A stretch of 64,000 bases of DNA from Bilabrum cf. latius (Eukaryota > Bigyra: Bicosoecida > Bigyra > Bicosoecida): NCBI GenBank assembly GCA_965178125.1, contig OZ237766.1, positions 1 through 64,000 of the forward strand, given 5' to 3'. The notes under the pieces are model-generated. The model was not told the origin of the DNA and searched no databases. It worked only from the letters and a program-made list of their open reading frames with translations. The position numbers and the translations under genes are program-made. This document shows positions 1-10,640 of the stretch, one piece after another. Within the stretch, counting starts at the first letter, position 1; each line of letters opens with the position of its first letter.

Positions 1-113
1 ATTTCGCGCTGCTCGTTGGGTGAACGGGTAGGTTTCGGCGTGACAAGTGCAAGTTGCGTGCACTTTTGATGCGAATCTGTATTTTTTTTTCGGTTTCGCG
101 TGGGTTGCTGTGG

Positions 114-198
114 TGGTGGAGTGGTATTGCGTACGGTTGGTAATCGCACCCCGGCCTACCCCCGAGGTTCGATTCCCGTTGGGGCGATCTTTTTTTTT
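114..198 (+). other. Pol III-type (tRNA-like / SINE-like) element
   Basis: Positions 114-124 fit the Pol III A-box consensus and 166-176 (GGTTCGATTCC) fit the B-box exactly, 42 bp downstream. A T9 run at about 189-198 could terminate Pol III transcription. I could not fold a proper cloverleaf: the T-arm stem pairs poorly and the acceptor stem is not evident. It is therefore more like a tRNA pseudogene or tRNA-derived SINE head than a working tRNA. It abuts the left edge of the duplicated block that carries the first subtelomeric gene. Confidence 0.4.
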
Positions 199-413
199 AT
201 TTTTTTCTGGGCTGGAGTCCGGCCCCCCACGACTGGAGAGCCGACCCAACATCATGGGTCCCGGGTCTGAGACCGAGTGGGCGGGGTCGTGGCCCTTTTT
301 TTGTGTCCTCGAGCTTGCCCTGGAGTACCTCTAGGTCTCGTGTCCGTGTTCCCTGCCGCACTCAAGCGTCTGTTCGTGACCTCACCTGTGTTCCCCTGTC
401 ACCGCAGAGTACC

Positions 414-1994
414 ATGGCCGCCGCAAAGAGCTACAGCGTCAAGCACACCAGCAAGTCTCGCCCTGTCGTGGCCGCCCTGGCTTCAGGCGTCGACACGTCC
501 GCGGCCAAGCAGGTCCTACTGATCTCTCTCGTGGGCCTCCACCAAGACTGCGGGTTGCTCTGCGGGTCTACCGAGCACTACAAAGGGACCAAGAAGGCGG
601 GCATCAAGGCCTGCGTGGATGCCATCCTGGCGCTGGATGAGTCGAAGCTGCCCATCGTTTTACTGACCGCGCTTGACAGCAGGCTAGCACCTGGCCCATC
701 AGCCAGGAGCTCCAGCTCACCAGGCTTCCAGAAGATGCGGGAGCTCCTCACAGGCCTGCGCGAGAGCGGTTACTCTGTCACCAAGAACTCGTGGCTAAGG
801 GCAGGCATGGACGGTCTCCGGAAGTACTACAAGGACACAGTGAAGCTCGTCTGTGACTATGGAACCGGCATGGCGACAATGCGTGCTCGCGGAGGCATGG
901 ACGCTCTCTTCATAGACGTACTTGAGACGCCTGCTTATAAGCATGCCGGGGCTTCAGCAGGAGATCAAAGTAGTTCTTCGGGAGCCACTGCTGCCGCGCC
1001 GAGTGGCACGTCCCGTACGCGGAAGGGCATGCGCAGTATCATGGACGACGACGACGACGACGACGACGAGAAGGATGCCGCGGAGTACAGTGCCTACACG
1101 ACCCGGGGGGACCAGAGCAGAACGGTACCAGACGACTCAGAGTCCAGTGGAGCGGGGGAAAGCGAGCATGAGGGTGCCTCTGGCGAGTCCAGCGACTCTT
1201 CGACCGATCAAGCATTCAACGATCTTCTCAGAGCCAAGCGTGCGGCGGAAGCCAAGGAGAGGAAAAAGGCTAAGGCCAAGGCCAAGGCTTGGGCAAAGGC
1301 TGCGGGCAAGTCGACGGGCAAGTCCAAGGGCACGTCTAAGGGCAAGTCGAGGGATACAGGTACCCAACCGGCAGAACCGAAGGGCAAGAAGGCGGCTGGA
1401 GCCGCGCCTCGGGCTAAGAGGCAGCCCGAGCGATCGCCTGTCGTCCATCTGGGCAATGCCGGAAGAGCTCGCCGCGCCGTTGAACAGGAGAAGAGGGGAG
1501 CAAGTGGCGCAAGGAGTGGAGCAGCAGCATCACTGCATCGACAGGACTCTGAGGAAGATGAAGAGGAGACCGGTGGTCGGTACCAAGCAGCTGGAGAGCA
1601 GGACGACGACGAGGCTCCGATGGGGCTTATGCAGCAAGACGAGGAGGTGCAGCTGGACGAGGAAGAAGAGAACGAGGCCCAGAACCAGCAGGACGACTCT
1701 GACAACAACAGTGGAATGGAGGAGCCCGGCTTCACCCCCTAGCAGCGGAATCTGGTGGACCGCATCCTCGCTGCCTGCGATGACACCGCGATGGGCGTCG
1801 GCCGGACCATCGAAGACATGGTCGAGGACGTGGAGGAAACAATTGCAGAGAGGGACCACGGGTTGAGCACGCTCGCAGACCTGATGACGGCCCTCGAGCA
1901 GACGGTGAAAGGAGATCTCAATGCGGAAGCCGTGGACGCTGTGGAGGCGATCCTAGCAGCTGTCGGAGCGGAGCCTTCCTCCGATGACGAGTGA
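414..1994 (+). CDS. Subtelomeric acidic/basic protein, copy 1 (unknown function)
   Basis: Not recognised. 526 aa, from ATG in a good context (accATGG) to TGA. One in-frame [TAG] at 1740-1742 separates the body from a C-terminal acidic helical segment (LVDRILAAC onward). Features in order: a conserved N-terminal region of about 200 aa (starts MAAAKSYSVKHTSK), a run of aspartates near residue 210, a Lys/Gly/Ser repeat region (KGKSKG), a Glu/Asp-rich stretch, and a C-terminal acidic helix ending SSDDE. The charge pattern resembles nuclear or chromatin proteins, but that is inference. A CACCGCAG splice-acceptor-like sequence lies just before the ATG, so a 5' UTR intron is possible. A close paralog lies at 3797-5329. 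The shared block starts at about 205 here and at 3585 there. Confidence 0.75.
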
Positions 1995-2267
1995 GAGGCA
2001 GTCAGGGGGAGTGAGAGCCAGCCAGGAGGATGGCAAATGAGGTCAGTGGCTACTGGGCCAGCTTGTGAGAGGAGTTTGCCAATGTGTCGGCCAGTGACCC
2101 GTTAAGACGAAGTGTTAGGAGCCAGGAGGCATTCTGATTAGTCTTGACTGTAAACCCATCAATACCCACATATCAAAGCGGTCCATCAAGCAAATACATT
2201 GCCGTCTTCACCATACCCATACTATGGACACATGAACAACACAATTCTGAAGATATGAACTTCACCA

Positions 2268-3024
2268 TTGGTCCATATCGGCGCCGCGCGACCAAAACGG
2301 AACCTGGGGAACATTTGCCCCATGTTGTGCCCCCAGGCCGTCCCAATGCCGTTTCAACGGTCTTCATATCTCCTGTGGTTGCCGAGATCCTATGTTGTAT
2401 TTTTGCAGCATGTAAATCTTCATCGAGCCATATCGGCGCCGCGCGAGCAAAACGGAACCTGGGGAACATTTGCCCCATGTTGTGCCCCCAGGCCGTCCCA
2501 ATGCCGTTTCAACGGTCTTCATATCTCCTGTGGTTGCCGAGATCCTATGTCGTATTTTTGCAGCATGTAAATCTTCATCGAGCCATATCGGCGCCGCGCG
2601 ACCAAAACGGAACCTGGGGAACATTTGCCCCATGTTGTGCCCCCAGGCCGTCCCAATGCCGTTTCAACGGTCTTCATATCTCCTGTGGTTGTCGAGATCC
2701 TATGTCGTACTTTTGCAGCATGTAAATCTTCATCGAGCCATATCGGCGCCGCGCGAGCAAAACGGAACCTGGGGAACATTTGCCCCATGTTGTGCCCCCA
2801 GGCCGTCCCAATGCCGTTTCAACGGTCTTCATATCTCCTGTGGTTGTCGAGATCCTATGTCGTACTTTTGCAGCATGTAAATCTTCATCGAGCCATATCG
2901 GCGCCGCGCGACCAAAACGGAACCTGGGGAACATTTGCCCCATGCTGTGCCCCCAGGCCGTCCCAATGCCGTTTCAACGGTCTTCATATCTCATGTGGTT
3001 GCCGAGATCCTATGTCGTATTTTT
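2268..3024. repeat. 155-bp tandem satellite, subfamily A (about 5 copies)
   Basis: Head-to-tail units with a period of exactly 155 bp; the GGAACCTGGGGAACATTTG core recurs near 2299, 2454, 2609, 2764 and 2919. Units differ at a few positions, such as gag/acc before the AAAACGG and tgccgag/tgtcgag. Because 155 is not a multiple of 3, overlapping open frames of about 89-137 codons appear on both strands; these are artefacts. Subfamily B at 5639-7185 shares the core and general layout but has diverged. Confidence 0.9.
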
Positions 3025-3087
3025 TCGACAAATATTGAAGATGAAAATATTTTTTCCCCGACCCTGTCCCTGACTTTATATTAGATA
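3025..3087. repeat. Satellite-to-telomere junction segment, copy 1
   Basis: An AT-rich segment of about 63 bp starting TCGACA, with GAAGATGAAAATATTTTTTC and CCCCGACCCTGTCCCTGAC, ending TATTAGATA. It joins the satellite to (CCCTAA)n. Nearly the same segment occurs at 7186-7249 at the equivalent junction. Confidence 0.8.
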
Positions 3088-3584
3088 CCCTAACCCTAAC
3101 CCTAACCCTAACCCTAACCCTAACCCTAACCCTAACCCTAACCCTAACCCTAACCCTAACCCTAACCCTAACCCTAACCCTAACCCTAACCCTAACCCTA
3201 ACCCTAACCCTAACCCTAACCCTAACCCTAACCCTAACCCTAACCCTAACCCTAACCCTAACCCTAACCCTAACCCTAACCCTAACCCTAACCCTAACCC
3301 TAACCCTAACCCTAACCCTAACCCTAACCCTAACCCTAACCCTAACCCTAACCCTAACCCTAACCCTAACCCTAACCCTAACCCTAACCCTAACCCTAAC
3401 CCTAACCCTAACCCTAACCCTAACCCTAACCCTAACCCTAACCCTAACCCTAACCCTAACCCTAACCCTAACCCTAACCCTAACCCTAACCCTAACCCTA
3501 ACCCTAACCCTAACCCTAACCCTAACCCTAACCCTAACCCTAACCCTAACCCTAACCCTAACCCTAACCCTAACCCTACCCTAA
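3088..3584. repeat. Interstitial telomeric array 1, (CCCTAA)n
   Basis: About 495 bp of essentially perfect CCCTAA on the + strand (TTAGGG on the other), with one CCCTAC variant at the right end. It is fused directly to the left edge of the second gene block at 3585 (TTCTGGGCTGG). The orientation is that of a left chromosome end, although it is internal here. Confidence 0.95.
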
Positions 3585-3796
3585 ATTCTGGGCTGGGGCC
3601 CGGGCCCCCACGACTGGAGAACCGACCCAACATCATGGGTCCCGGGTCTGAGACCGAGTGGGCGGGGTTGTGTCCTTTTTTTTTTTGCCCCTCGAGCTTG
3701 CCCTGGAATATCCCTGGGTCTCATGTCCGTGTTCCCTGCCGCATCCAAGCGCCTGTTCGTGACCTCACCCGTGTTCCCCTGTCACCGCAGAGTACC

Positions 3797-5329
3797 ATGG
3801 CCGCCGCAAAGAGCTACAGCGTCAAGCACACCAGCAAGTCTCGCCCTGTCGTGGCCGCCCTGGCTTCAGGCGTCGCCACGTCCGCGGCCAAGCAGGTCCT
3901 GCTGATCTCCCTCGTGGGCCTCCACCAAGACTGTGGGCTGCTCTGCGGGTCTACGGAGCACTACGAAGGGACCAAGAAGGCGGGCATCAAGGCCTGTGTG
4001 GATGCCATCCTGGCGCTGGATGAGTCCAAGCTGCCGTCTGGCGTGCTCGAGTCGCTGAACCGTCGCCTGTACCCGGCTGCATCAACCAGCGGCTCCAGCT
4101 CGCCAGGCTTTCGGAGGATGAAGCAGCTGCTCATGGGCCTGCGCGAGTGCGACTACTCGGTGACCAAGAACCAGTGGTTCAAGGCAGGCATGAAAGGCCT
4201 GAGGAAGAACACCTACAACGAAGCGATCAAGTTCATCTGCGACTACGGAGCTGGGAAGGCCTCTGTGCGTGGTCGCGGAGGCATGCAGGCTGTCTTCCAG
4301 GACGTATTCGAGTTGCCGGCTGACGACTCTGCCGAGGATTCAGCAGGAGATCAAGGTGGTTCTTCGGGAGCCGCTGCTGCCGCACCTAGTAGTGCACCCC
4401 GTACGCGAAAGGGCAAGCGGAGTGCCATGGACGACGACGACGACGACGACGACGAGGATGTCGCGGAGCACAGCGCCACCACGGCCCGGAGGGAGCAAGG
4501 CGGGATGGATCTGGACGACTCAGAGTCCAGCGACTCATAGACCGAGCAAGCACTCCACGATCTTCTCAGAGCCAAGCGAGTGGCGGAGGCCGAGAGAAAG
4601 GAAAAGGCAAAGGCCAAACTTAAGGCCAGGACCAAGGCCGCGGGCAAGTCGAAGAGCAAGTCGAAGGGCAAGGCGAAGAACAAGGGTGCCCGATCAGCAG
4701 AGCCATAGGGCAGGCACGCTGAAGCCGCGCCTCCGGCTAAGATGCAACCCAAGCGATCGCCCGTTCTCCAACCGGCCTATGGCGGAGGAGCTCGCCACGC
4801 CGTTGAACAGGAGAAGAGGGGAGCAAGTGGCGCAAGGAGTGGAGCAGCAGCATCACTGCCTCGACAGGACTCTGAGGAAGATGAAGAGGACATCGGTGGT
4901 CGGTACCACGTAGACGCAGCCGAAGAGCAGGACGAGGATGAGGCTCCGATAGGGCTCGTGCAGCAGGACGAGGAGGATGGGGACGAGCTGGATGAGGAAG
5001 AAGAGAACGAGGCCCAGAACCAGCAAGACGACTCTGAGAACGACGGTGGAGTGGAGGACAACGGCTTCACCGACTAGCAGCGGCACCTGGTGGACCGCAT
5101 CCTCACTGCCTGCGATGACACCGCGCTGGGCGTCAGCCGGACTCTCGACGACATGGTCGAGGACGTGCAGGAAACAATTCAAGAGAGGGACCACGGATTG
5201 GGCATGCTCGCAGACCTGATGACGGCCCTCGAGAAGACGGCGGAAGGAGATCTCAATGCGGCAGACGTGGACGCTGTGGAGGCGCTCCTGGCAGCTGTCG
5301 GTGCGGAACCCTCCTCCGATGACGAGTGA
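3797..5329 (+). CDS. Subtelomeric acidic/basic protein, copy 2 (unknown function)
   Basis: Paralog of 414-1994: 510 aa, ATG to TGA, same start context and upstream CACCGCAG. Three in-frame [TAG]: 4538-4540, 4706-4708 and 5075-5077. The last is shared with copy 1 (before QR.LVDRI). The first two align with Ser (TCG) and Lys (AAG) in copy 1, each a single-base difference. Domain order matches copy 1: conserved N-terminal region, Asp run, Lys/Ser-rich stretch, acidic region, C-terminal helix. The middle has diverged (for example VLESLNRRLYPA), while the first 90 residues are almost identical. Frame integrity after [TAG] suggests a functional gene, not a pseudogene. Function unknown. Confidence 0.75.
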
Positions 5330-5638
5330 AAAGCAGCCAATCGGATGGCAATTGCGGTCAGTGGCAGCTGGGCCAGCTTGTGAGAGGAGTTTGCCAAAGT
5401 GCCTGCCAGTGATCCAATTTAGGACGCATTTGTACGAGCCAGGAGGCATTCTGTTTAGTCTTGACCATCACCCAATGGAAGCCTGATATCAAAGCAATGT
5501 ATCTAGCAAAGTGGGTTTAACGCATACAAATAGCTAGGTAGAACGAGCCATGGCATCTAACATCGGTCAATAACCGCTAGCTTCTCGAACCAAGCAGTGT
5601 AGGTTTGTAGACCCCCTTGGGTAGGTTTGCAAACCCCC

Positions 5639-7185
5639 ACCGGGTGAGTTTGAAAACTCCATACTTCCGCTGCATGATGTAAACAAACCCTGGCAAACAT
5701 TTGCCCCATGATATGGCCCTAGGCCGTCCCAAAACAGTTTGAATCATCTTCATACCTATTCTAGTTGCTGAGATCGCAGAGGGCACATTTTCGGCATGTA
5801 AATCTTCATCAGCCAGTATCGTCGCCGCGCGGTCAAAACGGAACCTGGGGAACATTTGCCCCATGATATGGCCCTAGGCCGTCCCAAAACAGTTTGAATC
5901 ATCTTCATACCTATTCTAGTTGCTGAGATCGCAGAGGGCACATTTTCGGCATGTAAATCTTCATCAGCCAGTATCGTCGCCGCGCGGTCAAAACGGAACC
6001 TGGGGAACATTTGCCCCATGATATGGCCCTAGGCCATCCCAAAACAGTTTGAATCATCTTCATACCTATTCTAGTTGCTGAGATCGCAGAGGGCACATTT
6101 TCGGCATGTAAATCTTCATCAGCCAGTATCGTCGCCGCGCGGTCAAAACGGAACCTGGGGAACATTTGCCCCATGATATGGCCCTAGGCCGTCCCAAAAC
6201 AGTTTGAATCATCTTCATACCTATTCTAGTTGCTGAGATCGCAGAGGGCACATTTTCGGCATGTAAATCTTCATCAGCCAGTATCGTCGCCGCGCGGTCA
6301 AAACGGAACCTGGGGAACATTTGCCCCATGATATGGCCCTAGGCCGTCCCAAAACAGTTTGAATCATCTTCATACCTATTCTAGTTGCTGAGATCGCAGA
6401 GGGCACATTTTCGGCATGTAAATCTTCATCAGCCAGTATCGTCGCCGCGCGGTCAAAACGGAACCTGGGGAACATTTGCCCCATGATATGGCCCTAGGCC
6501 ATCCCAAAACAGTTTGAATCATCTTCATACCTATTCTAGTTGCTGAGATCGCAGAGGGCACATTTTCGGCATGTAAATCTTCATCAGCCAGTATCGTCGC
6601 CGCGCGGTCAAAACGGAACCTGGGGAACATTTGCCCCATGATATGGCCCTAGGCCGTCCCAAAACAGTTTGAATCATCTTCATACCTATTCTAGTTGCTG
6701 AGATCGCAGAGGGCACATTTTCGGCATGTAAATCTTCATCAGCCAGTATCGTCGCCGCGCGGTCAAAACGGAACCTGGGGAACATTTGCCCCATGATATG
6801 GCCCTAGGCCGTCCCAAAACAGTTTGAATCATCTTCATACCTATTCTAGTTGCTGAGATCGCAGAGGGCACATTTTCGGCATGTAAATCTTCATCAGCCA
6901 GTATCGTCGCCGCACGGTCAAAACGGAACCTGGGGAACATTTGCCCCATGATATGGCCCTAGGCCATCCCAAAACAGTTTGAATCATCTTCATACCTATT
7001 CTAGTTGCTGAGATCGCAGAGGGCACATTTTCGGCATGTAAATCTTCATCAGCCAGTATCGTCGCCGCGCGGTCAAAACGGAACCTGGGGAACATTTGCC
7101 CCATGATATGGCCCTAGGCCATCCCAAAACAGTTTGAATCATCTTCATACCTATTCTAGTTGCTGAGATCGCAGAGGGCACATTT
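5639..7185. repeat. 155-bp tandem satellite, subfamily B (about 10 copies)
   Basis: Period 155 bp; the first unit (from about 5639, ACCGGGTGAGTTTGAAAAC) is degenerate and nine near-identical units follow. Units differ mainly at gccGtcc/gccAtcc and cgcGcgg/cgcAcgg, and the variants recur in an irregular order, suggesting block homogenisation. The recurring minus-strand 87-codon frames are artefacts of the repeat. Confidence 0.9.
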
Positions 7186-7249
7186 TCGACAAAAAAATGA
7201 AGATGAAAATATTTTTTCCCCGACCCTGTCCCTGACTTTATATTAGATA
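7186..7249. repeat. Satellite-to-telomere junction segment, copy 2
   Basis: Same segment as 3025-3087 with minor changes (a longer A run after TCGAC), again ending TATTAGATA directly before CCCTAA repeats. Confidence 0.8.
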
Positions 7250-7729
7250 CCCTAACCCTAACCCTAACCCTAACCCTAACCCTAACCCTAACCCTAACCC
7301 TAACCCTAACCCTAACCCTAACCCTAACCCTAACCCTAACCCTAACCCTAACCCTAACCCTAACCCTAACCCTAACCCTAACCCTAACCCTAACCCTAAC
7401 CCTAACCCTAACCCTAACCCTAACCCTAACCCTAACCCTAACCCTAACCCTAACCCTAACCCTAACCCTAACCCTAACCCTAACCCTAACCCTAACCCTA
7501 ACCCTAACCCTAACCCTAACCCTAACCCTAACCCTAACCCTAACCCTAACCCTAACCCTAACCCTAACCCTAACCCTAGCCCTAACCCTAACCCTAACCC
7601 TAACCCTAACCCTAACCCTAACCCTAACCCTAACCCTAACCCTAACCCTAACCCTAACCCTAACCCTAACCCTAACCCTAACCCTAACCCTAACCCTAAC
7701 CCTAACCCTAACCCTAACCCCTACCCTAC
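7250..7729. repeat. Interstitial telomeric array 2, (CCCTAA)n
   Basis: About 475 bp of CCCTAA with a single CCCTAG variant near 7576 and degenerate CCCCTACCCTACC at the right end. It joins directly to a truncated copy of the subfamily B satellite. Confidence 0.95.
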
Positions 7730-8597
7730 CGGGTGAGTTTGAAAACTCCATACTTCCGCTGCATGATGTAAACAAACCCTGGCAAACATTTGCCCCATGA
7801 TATGGCCCTAGGCCGTCCCAAAATAGTTTGAATCATCTTCATACCTATTCTAGTTGCTGAGATCGCAGAGGGCACATTTTCGGCATGTAAATCTTCATCA
7901 GCCAGTATCGTCGCCGCGCGGTCAAAATGGAACCTGGGGAACATTTGCCCCATGATATGGCCCTAGGCCGTCCCAAAACAGTTTGAATCATCTTCATACC
8001 TATTCTAGTTGCTGAGATCGCAGAGGGCACATTTTCGGCATGTAAATCTTCATCAGCCAGTATCGTCGCCGCGCGGTCAAAACGGAACCTGGGGAACATT
8101 TGCCCCATGATATGGCCCTAGGCCGTCCCAAAACAGTTTGAATCATCTTCATACCTATTCTAGTTGCTGAGATCGCAGAGGGCACATTTTCGGCATGTAA
8201 ATCTTCATCAGCCAGTATCGTCGCCGCGCGGTCAAAACGGAACCTGGGGAACATTTGCCCCATGATATGGCCCTAGGCCGTCCCAAAACAGTTTGAATCA
8301 TCTTCATACCTATTCTAGTTGCTGAGATCGCAGAGGGCACATTTTCGGCATGTAAATCTTCATCAGCCAGTATCGTCGCCGCGCGGTCAAAACGGAACCT
8401 GGGGAACATTTGCCCCATGATATGGCCCTAGGCCGTCCCAAAACAGTTTGAATCATCTTCATACCTATTCTAGTTGCTGAGATCGCAGAGGGCACATTTT
8501 CGGCATGTAAATCTTCATCAGCCAGTATCGTCGCCGCACGGTCAAAACGGAACCTGGGGAACATTTGCCCCATGATATGGCCCTAGGCCATCCCAAA
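7730..8597. repeat. 155-bp satellite, subfamily B, second array (about 6 copies)
   Basis: Starts with the same degenerate first unit as the array at 5639 (CGGGTGAGTTTGAAAACTCC) and continues with regular 155-bp units. It is cut inside a unit at about 8597, where it fuses to CCCTAA repeats without the junction segment seen at 3025 and 7186. Confidence 0.9.
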
Positions 8598-9433
8598 CCC
8601 TAACCCTAACCCTAACCCTAACCCTAACCCTAACCCTAACCCTAACCCTAACCCTAACCCTAACCCTAACCCTAACCCTAACCCTAACCCTAACCCTAAC
8701 CCTAACCCTAACCCTAACCCTAACCCTAACCCTAACCCTAACCCTAACCCTAACCCTAACCCTAACCCTAACCCTAACCCTAACCCTAACCCTAACCCTA
8801 ACCCTAACCCTAACCCTAACCCTAACCCTAACCCTAACCCTAACCCTAACCCTAACCCTAACCCTAACCCTAACCCTAACCCTAACCCTAACCCTAACCC
8901 TAACCCTAACCCTAACCCTAACCCTAACCCTAACCCTAACCCTAACCCTAACCCTAACCCTAACCCTAACCCTAACCCTAACCCTAACCCTAACCCTAAC
9001 CCTAACCCTAACCCTAACCCTAACCCTAACCCTAACCCTAACCCTAACCCTAACCCTAACCCTAACCCTAACCCTAACCCTAACCCTAACCCTAACCCTA
9101 ACCCTAACCCTAACCCTAACCCTAACCCTAACCCTAACCCTAACCCTAACCCTAACCCTAACCCTAACCCTAACCCTAACCCTAACCCTAACCCTAACCC
9201 TAACCCTAACCCTAACCCTAACCCTAACCCTAACCCTAACCCTAACCCTAACCCTAACCCTAACCCTAACCCTAACCCTAACCCTAACCCTAACCCTAAC
9301 CCTAACCCTAACCCTAACCCTAACCCTAACCCTAACCCTAACCCTAACCCTAACCCTAACCCTAACCCTAACCCTAACCCTAACCCTAACCCTAACCCTA
9401 ACCCTAACCCTAACCCTAACCCTAACCCTACCC
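8598..9433. repeat. Interstitial telomeric array 3, (CCCTAA)n
   Basis: About 835 bp of apparently perfect CCCTAA repeats, the longest of the three and in the same orientation. Ends CCCTACCCC against a GC-rich minisatellite. Confidence 0.95.
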
Positions 9434-9434
9434 C

Positions 9435-9765
9435 TTCAGGCGGTGGGAAGCGGGCGCCGTGGATGGCCGCATTCAGGCGGTGGGAAGCGGGCGCCGTGGA
9501 TGGCCGCATTCAGGCGGTGGGAAGCGGGCGCCGTGGATGGCCGCATGCAGGCGGTGGGAAGAGGGCGCCGTGGATGGCCGCATGCAGGCGGTGGGAAGAG
9601 GGCGCCGTGGATGGCCGCATTCAGGCGGTGGGAAGAGGGCGCCGTGGATGGCCGCATTCAGGCGGTGGGAAGAGGGCGCCGTGGATGGCCGCATGCAGGC
9701 GGTGGGAAGAGGGCGCCGTGGATGGCCGCATTCAGGCGGTGGGAAGAGGGCGCCGTGGATGGCCG
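9435..9765. repeat. 37-bp GC-rich minisatellite (about 9 copies)
   Basis: Tandem 37-bp unit containing GGCGGTGGGAAG, GGGCGCCGTGG and ATGGCCGCAT. Unit variants alternate ATTCA/ATGCA and AGCGGG/AGAGGG. All six frames are open because 37 is not a multiple of 3; no coding evidence. It forms the boundary between the telomeric arrays and unique sequence. Confidence 0.9.
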
Positions 9766-9858
9766 GATCTGGGTAGCTGGTGGAACGAAAGGCAGGCCCT
9801 GAAGGTCAGCACCCGAACAGTAAACGTTAGTCGTACTTTCAAACAGATGATAACATGA

Positions 9859-10640
9859 TCATGTCCTCTATTGTCCTCGTACATCCTCATCACCTGCTCC
9901 GGCGCTATCAGCAATTGCTGACCCATCCGTCGGAGTCTCTTGTGCAACACTGCGTCTTTCTTCGGACTTTGCCTCGGTTCCAGTCAGATATGGAATAGAA
10001 GGTAGAAGCAGAACGGTTCCTGGTAGGCGCACAACTTCGAACAGTTGCGTCAGTATCCAGGCTCCAGCCACCGAGGTGCACCAAGGGGCCAGCTTCCCAT
10101 CATCTTGTTGGGGCAGCTTGTCGAGGATGCCTTGCAGCGAAGACTGCATAAACTCCGGAAGACTCGCCACCAAATCGTCTGGTTGCATCCCAAAATTATG
10201 GTTCTGCGAGGCACTTACTATGTCGGAACAATGAAACATTGCTCTTGGACGGTTCATCGAGCAATTGACGGGAGAATAACCGGTCTTACAGCCTACATAA
10301 TGAAATACCCGGTTGCAAACGGCCCCAACCAAAATGGACCGAAGTATATCGCAGGGAACCACAGGCCATACTTGCCAAACAGGTGCTTGAACTTAGCAAT
10401 CACACCGTCAAGCTGCTGAACCTCTTTCCATTCCTTCCTGAAGTTGCCAATCACATCTAGGCCAGAAGAAGAATCTACACTGCTTGTGCTAGAGAATTCT
10501 GCGAAGCGGCCATGACGGCCACGCGCGCCAAATGGCTCGGGGCGAATAACTTGTGAGGTTGCGGCCAATCTATGCACGCACGGCAAGATGGGCATGGTTC
10601 GCCATACTCTGCGAAGTAGATGCGTTCGAACACGAGCCAT
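9859..10640 (-). CDS. DUF1279 (FAM210-like) organelle protein
   Basis: Two exons: 10640-10290 and 10203-9859 (TGA), 231 aa. Intron 10289-10204 is GTAAGA...TCGCAG, phase 0. The N-terminus is basic and Ser-rich (MARVRTHLLRR), typical of an organelle presequence. The core KHLFGKYGLWFPAIYFG resembles the start of DUF1279 (Lys-Tyr-Gly then a hydrophobic helix). The second exon holds AWILTQLFEVVRLPGTVLLL, resembling the C-terminal ...VRL.. helix of the family. [TAG] occurs at 10293-10295, one codon before the splice donor, and at 9868-9870, two codons before the TGA. FAM210 proteins are inner mitochondrial or plastid membrane proteins. The family call rests on motif shape only. Confidence 0.5.

Noticed and set aside
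114-198. Functional tRNA gene
   Set aside because: Internal promoter boxes are present but acceptor and T stems do not pair properly.
2173-8573. Series of 87-137-codon frames on both strands
   Set aside because: They repeat every 155 bp in rotating frames because of the satellite period; no start or stop is conserved for a protein.
2268-8597. CRISPR array
   Set aside because: The repeats are contiguous 155-bp satellites without unique spacers, in a eukaryotic context.
3076-9509. Long open frames of Leu-Gly or Arg-Val dipeptides
   Set aside because: They are translations of CCCTAA repeats and have no coding meaning.
9443-9858. Gly/Arg/Trp-rich frames in the 37-bp repeat
   Set aside because: All six frames are open in this GC-rich minisatellite; no independent support.
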